A stretch of DNA of 64,000 bases from Pseudomonas brassicacearum (GTDB lineage Bacteria > Pseudomonadota > Gammaproteobacteria > Pseudomonadales > Pseudomonadaceae): positions 186,001 through 250,000 of the forward strand of contig NZ_MOBJ01000005.1 in the NCBI RefSeq assembly GCF_003732225.1, given 5' to 3'. This document shows positions 62,609-64,000 of the stretch, one piece after another. The position numbers were made by a program, and so were the translations under genes. How positions within the stretch are numbered: position 1 is the first letter of the stretch; each line of letters opens with the position of its first letter. Under the pieces are notes generated by a model that was given only the letters and a program-made list of their open reading frames with translations, was not told the DNA's origin and made no database searches.

Positions 62609-63718
62609 ATGAAGTACTTCAAATTGCCCGACCTGGGCGAAGGGCTGCAAGAAGCGGAAATCGTCCAATGGCACGTCAAGGTCGGCGATACGGTGAAGGC
62701 CGATCAACTGCTGGTCTCGGTGGAAACCGCCAAGGCTCTGGTGGATATTCCCTCGCCCTACGACGGGGTGGTAGCGAAAACCTACGGCGCTGAAGGCGAT
62801 ATTCTGCACGTTGGCGAACCTTTGCTGGGGTATGAAGGCGAGTCGGATGCCGGCACGGTGGTGGGCCGGCTTGAAGGGGGTGGCGGCAGTCAGGACGACC
62901 GTTTTTTTGTCGGCGCCGCACCCTCGACCCGCGAACACATGAGTGCCCGTGCCACCCCGGCGGTGCGGCAACTGGCCCGGCAATTGGGCGTCGAGCTGAG
63001 TGGGTTGAGCGGTTCAGGCCCCAATGGGCTGATCACCCGTAGCGACGTCGAAAGTGCTTCGCAGACCGAGCGCGACAAATTCGGTGGTGAGAAGCTGCGC
63101 GGAGTTCGTCGCAGCATGGCGCTGAACATGGCCAGGTCCCACGCCGAGGTGGTGCCGGTGACCATCTTTGCCGATGCCGATCTGCATCGTTGGGGCAGTG
63201 CGCGTGAGCCGTTGATCCGTCTCGCCAAAGCCATGGCGGCAGCCTGTGCCGTGGAGCCGGTGCTCAACAGCGGGTTTGATGGCAAGACCTTGTCGATCAA
63301 ACACCACGGCACATTGGACCTGGGCATTGCCGTCGACACCCCGGACGGTTTGTTCGTGCCGGTGTTGCGCGATGTTGGCAATCGCACGTCAGCCGATTTG
63401 AAAGAAGGCGTGACCCGCTTGCGCATAGACGTGCAGGCACGTTCGATTCCGCCCAGGGAAATGATGGGCGCGACCCTGACCTTGTCGAATTTCGGCACCT
63501 TGTTCGGGCGCTACGCCAACCCGGTGGTAGTGCCGCCACAAGTGGCGATACTGGCCGCTGGGGCCATTCGCGATGAGCCGGTGGCGATGGAGGGCAAGGT
63601 TGTAGTGCACCCGATATTGCCACTGTCGCTGACCTTCGATCACCGGGTAGTAACGGGCGGTGAGGCGGCGCGGTTCTTCAAGGTGTTGGTCGAGGCATTG
63701 GAACAACCGGACGCTTGA
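62609..63718 (+). CDS. dihydrolipoamide acyltransferase E2 (altered catalytic motif)
   Basis: The 369-residue E2 core protein has one lipoyl domain (1-75, lipoylated K42 in ETAKA), a peripheral subunit-binding domain (about 114-148) and the CAT-like catalytic domain (about 165-369). The catalytic motif reads H345-RVVT349-GG where most E2 proteins have HRxxDG, so the conserved Asp is replaced by Thr. A dedicated E3 (lipoamide dehydrogenase) is not in the window, so it presumably shares one encoded elsewhere. Confidence 0.9.
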   Translation: MKYFKLPDLGEGLQEAEIVQWHVKVGDTVKADQLLVSVETAKALVDIPSPYDGVVAKTYGAEGDILHVGEPLLGYEGESDAGTVVGRLEGGGGSQDDRFFVGAAPSTREHMSARATPAVRQLARQLGVELSGLSGSGPNGLITRSDVESASQTERDKFGGEKLRGVRRSMALNMARSHAEVVPVTIFADADLHRWGSAREPLIRLAKAMAAACAVEPVLNSGFDGKTLSIKHHGTLDLGIAVDTPDGLFVPVLRDVGNRTSADLKEGVTRLRIDVQARSIPPREMMGATLTLSNFGTLFGRYANPVVVPPQVAILAAGAIRDEPVAMEGKVVVHPILPLSLTFDHRVVTGGEAARFFKVLVEALEQPDA

Positions 63719-63735
63719 AATCCAGGCATGAAAAA

Positions 63736-63760
63736 GGCCCTGACTCAGTGACTCAGGGCC
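63736..63760 (-). terminator. intrinsic terminator of the YebG-like gene
   Basis: GGCCCTGA (63736-63743) pairs with TCAGGGCC (63753-63760). On the minus strand it is followed by TTTTT, so it serves the YebG-like gene; on the plus strand it may also end the E2 operon. Confidence 0.8.
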
Positions 63761-63779
63761 TATTCAATTCGGGCGTTGC

Positions 63780-64000
63780 TTACTTGGCAGCTTTAGCGGG
63801 CTTGGCGGGCTTGGCTGGCTCGGTTGATTCGCCAGGTTCAGCGGGTTCAACGGCTTCAACAGGCACGTTGAGCAATTCGGACAGGGCGTCCGGTTGGCTC
63901 TTGAATGCCTTGGCGAATACATCGCGATTTTTCGCCATGTAGATCCCGGCTTCTTCCACCTGTTTCTCGGTCAGCGACGGAACCGCTTTTTGCAACACTT
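63780..64000 (-). CDS. yebG: YebG-like DNA damage-inducible protein (5' end cut by window edge)
   Basis: Only the C-terminal 73 or so residues are in the window; the frame is open to the right edge. The segment SLTEKQVEEAGIYMAKNRDV and the following FAKAFK resemble the C-terminal half of YebG, an SOS-induced protein of unknown function. The last 20 residues are a Pro/Ala/Lys repeat tail. The promoter region, where a LexA box would be expected, lies outside. I judge the family from a short alignment made by eye. Confidence 0.6.
   Translation of the reverse strand, partial: VLQKAVPSLTEKQVEEAGIYMAKNRDVFAKAFKSQPDALSELLNVPVEAVEPAEPGESTEPAKPAKPAKAAK

Overview
The window reads as a stretch of chromosome from a Pseudomonas of the P. 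fluorescens group. The gene order gatBAC / mreBCD / maf / rng / yhdP / nitrilase / tldD / darP / pmbA / ptsO-rapZ-ptsN-hpf-rpoN / lptBAC-kdsC-kdsD / mlaFEDCB / ibaG / murA / hisGDC / algW / nif3-like / cysD-cysNC is, as I remember it, the order of P. aeruginosa PAO1 (roughly PA4484 down to PA4442). The intergenic gaps carry the GTGGGAGC-type REPIN repeats typical of P. fluorescens-group genomes. Nearly everything is core metabolism. I see no prophage, insertion sequence, integron, CRISPR array, tRNA, rRNA or secretion-system locus.

Layout. 1-5408: D-galactarate/D-glucarate catabolism (kdgD, cut by the left edge; alpha-ketoglutarate semialdehyde dehydrogenase; a GudP-type permease; garD), which together turn sugar diacids into 2-oxoglutarate. 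5607-8571: an AEC permease, then a minus-strand group of a short RlpA-like lipoprotein, a calcium/sodium antiporter and a CMD-family protein. 8720-11931: gatCAB (minus strand), divergent from mreBCD, maf, rng and yhdP (12142-20952). 21216-25596: a nitrilase, tldD, darP (minus strand) and pmbA/tldE. 25904-32965 (minus strand): KDO synthesis (kdsD, kdsC), LPS export (lptC, lptA, lptB), sigma-54 (rpoN), hpf and the nitrogen PTS (ptsN, rapZ, ptsO). 33242-41223 (plus strand): mlaFEDCB, ibaG, murA and hisGDC. 41346-46436: the periplasmic protease AlgW, a Nif3-family protein and sulfate activation (cysD, cysNC). 46621-55766: an acyltransferase, pta, a DUF3565 protein, slyD, a glutathione peroxidase, an OYE-family flavoenzyme, a glycosyltransferase, cysZ and trxB. 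55952-58331: HopJ-family, DUF1244, folX, folE and folM (pterin/monapterin synthesis). 58407-63718: a SirB1-type protein and a branched-chain-type catabolic operon (leucine dehydrogenase-like, E1 alpha, E1 beta, E2). The right edge cuts a YebG-like gene.

Points most worth a second look: the leucine dehydrogenase-like protein has Val where the family's catalytic lysine should be; the E2 of the same operon lacks the Asp of the acyltransferase HRxxDG motif; mreC appears to start at an AUU codon behind a very strong Shine-Dalgarno; a sigma-54-like -24/-12 element overlaps a perfect -10 hexamer directly upstream of rpoN; and a structured, terminator-like element with no parent gene sits upstream of trxB. 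Three unrelated families of paired inverted repeats fill eleven other intergenic or adjoining gaps. I did not find a clearly new multi-gene system.
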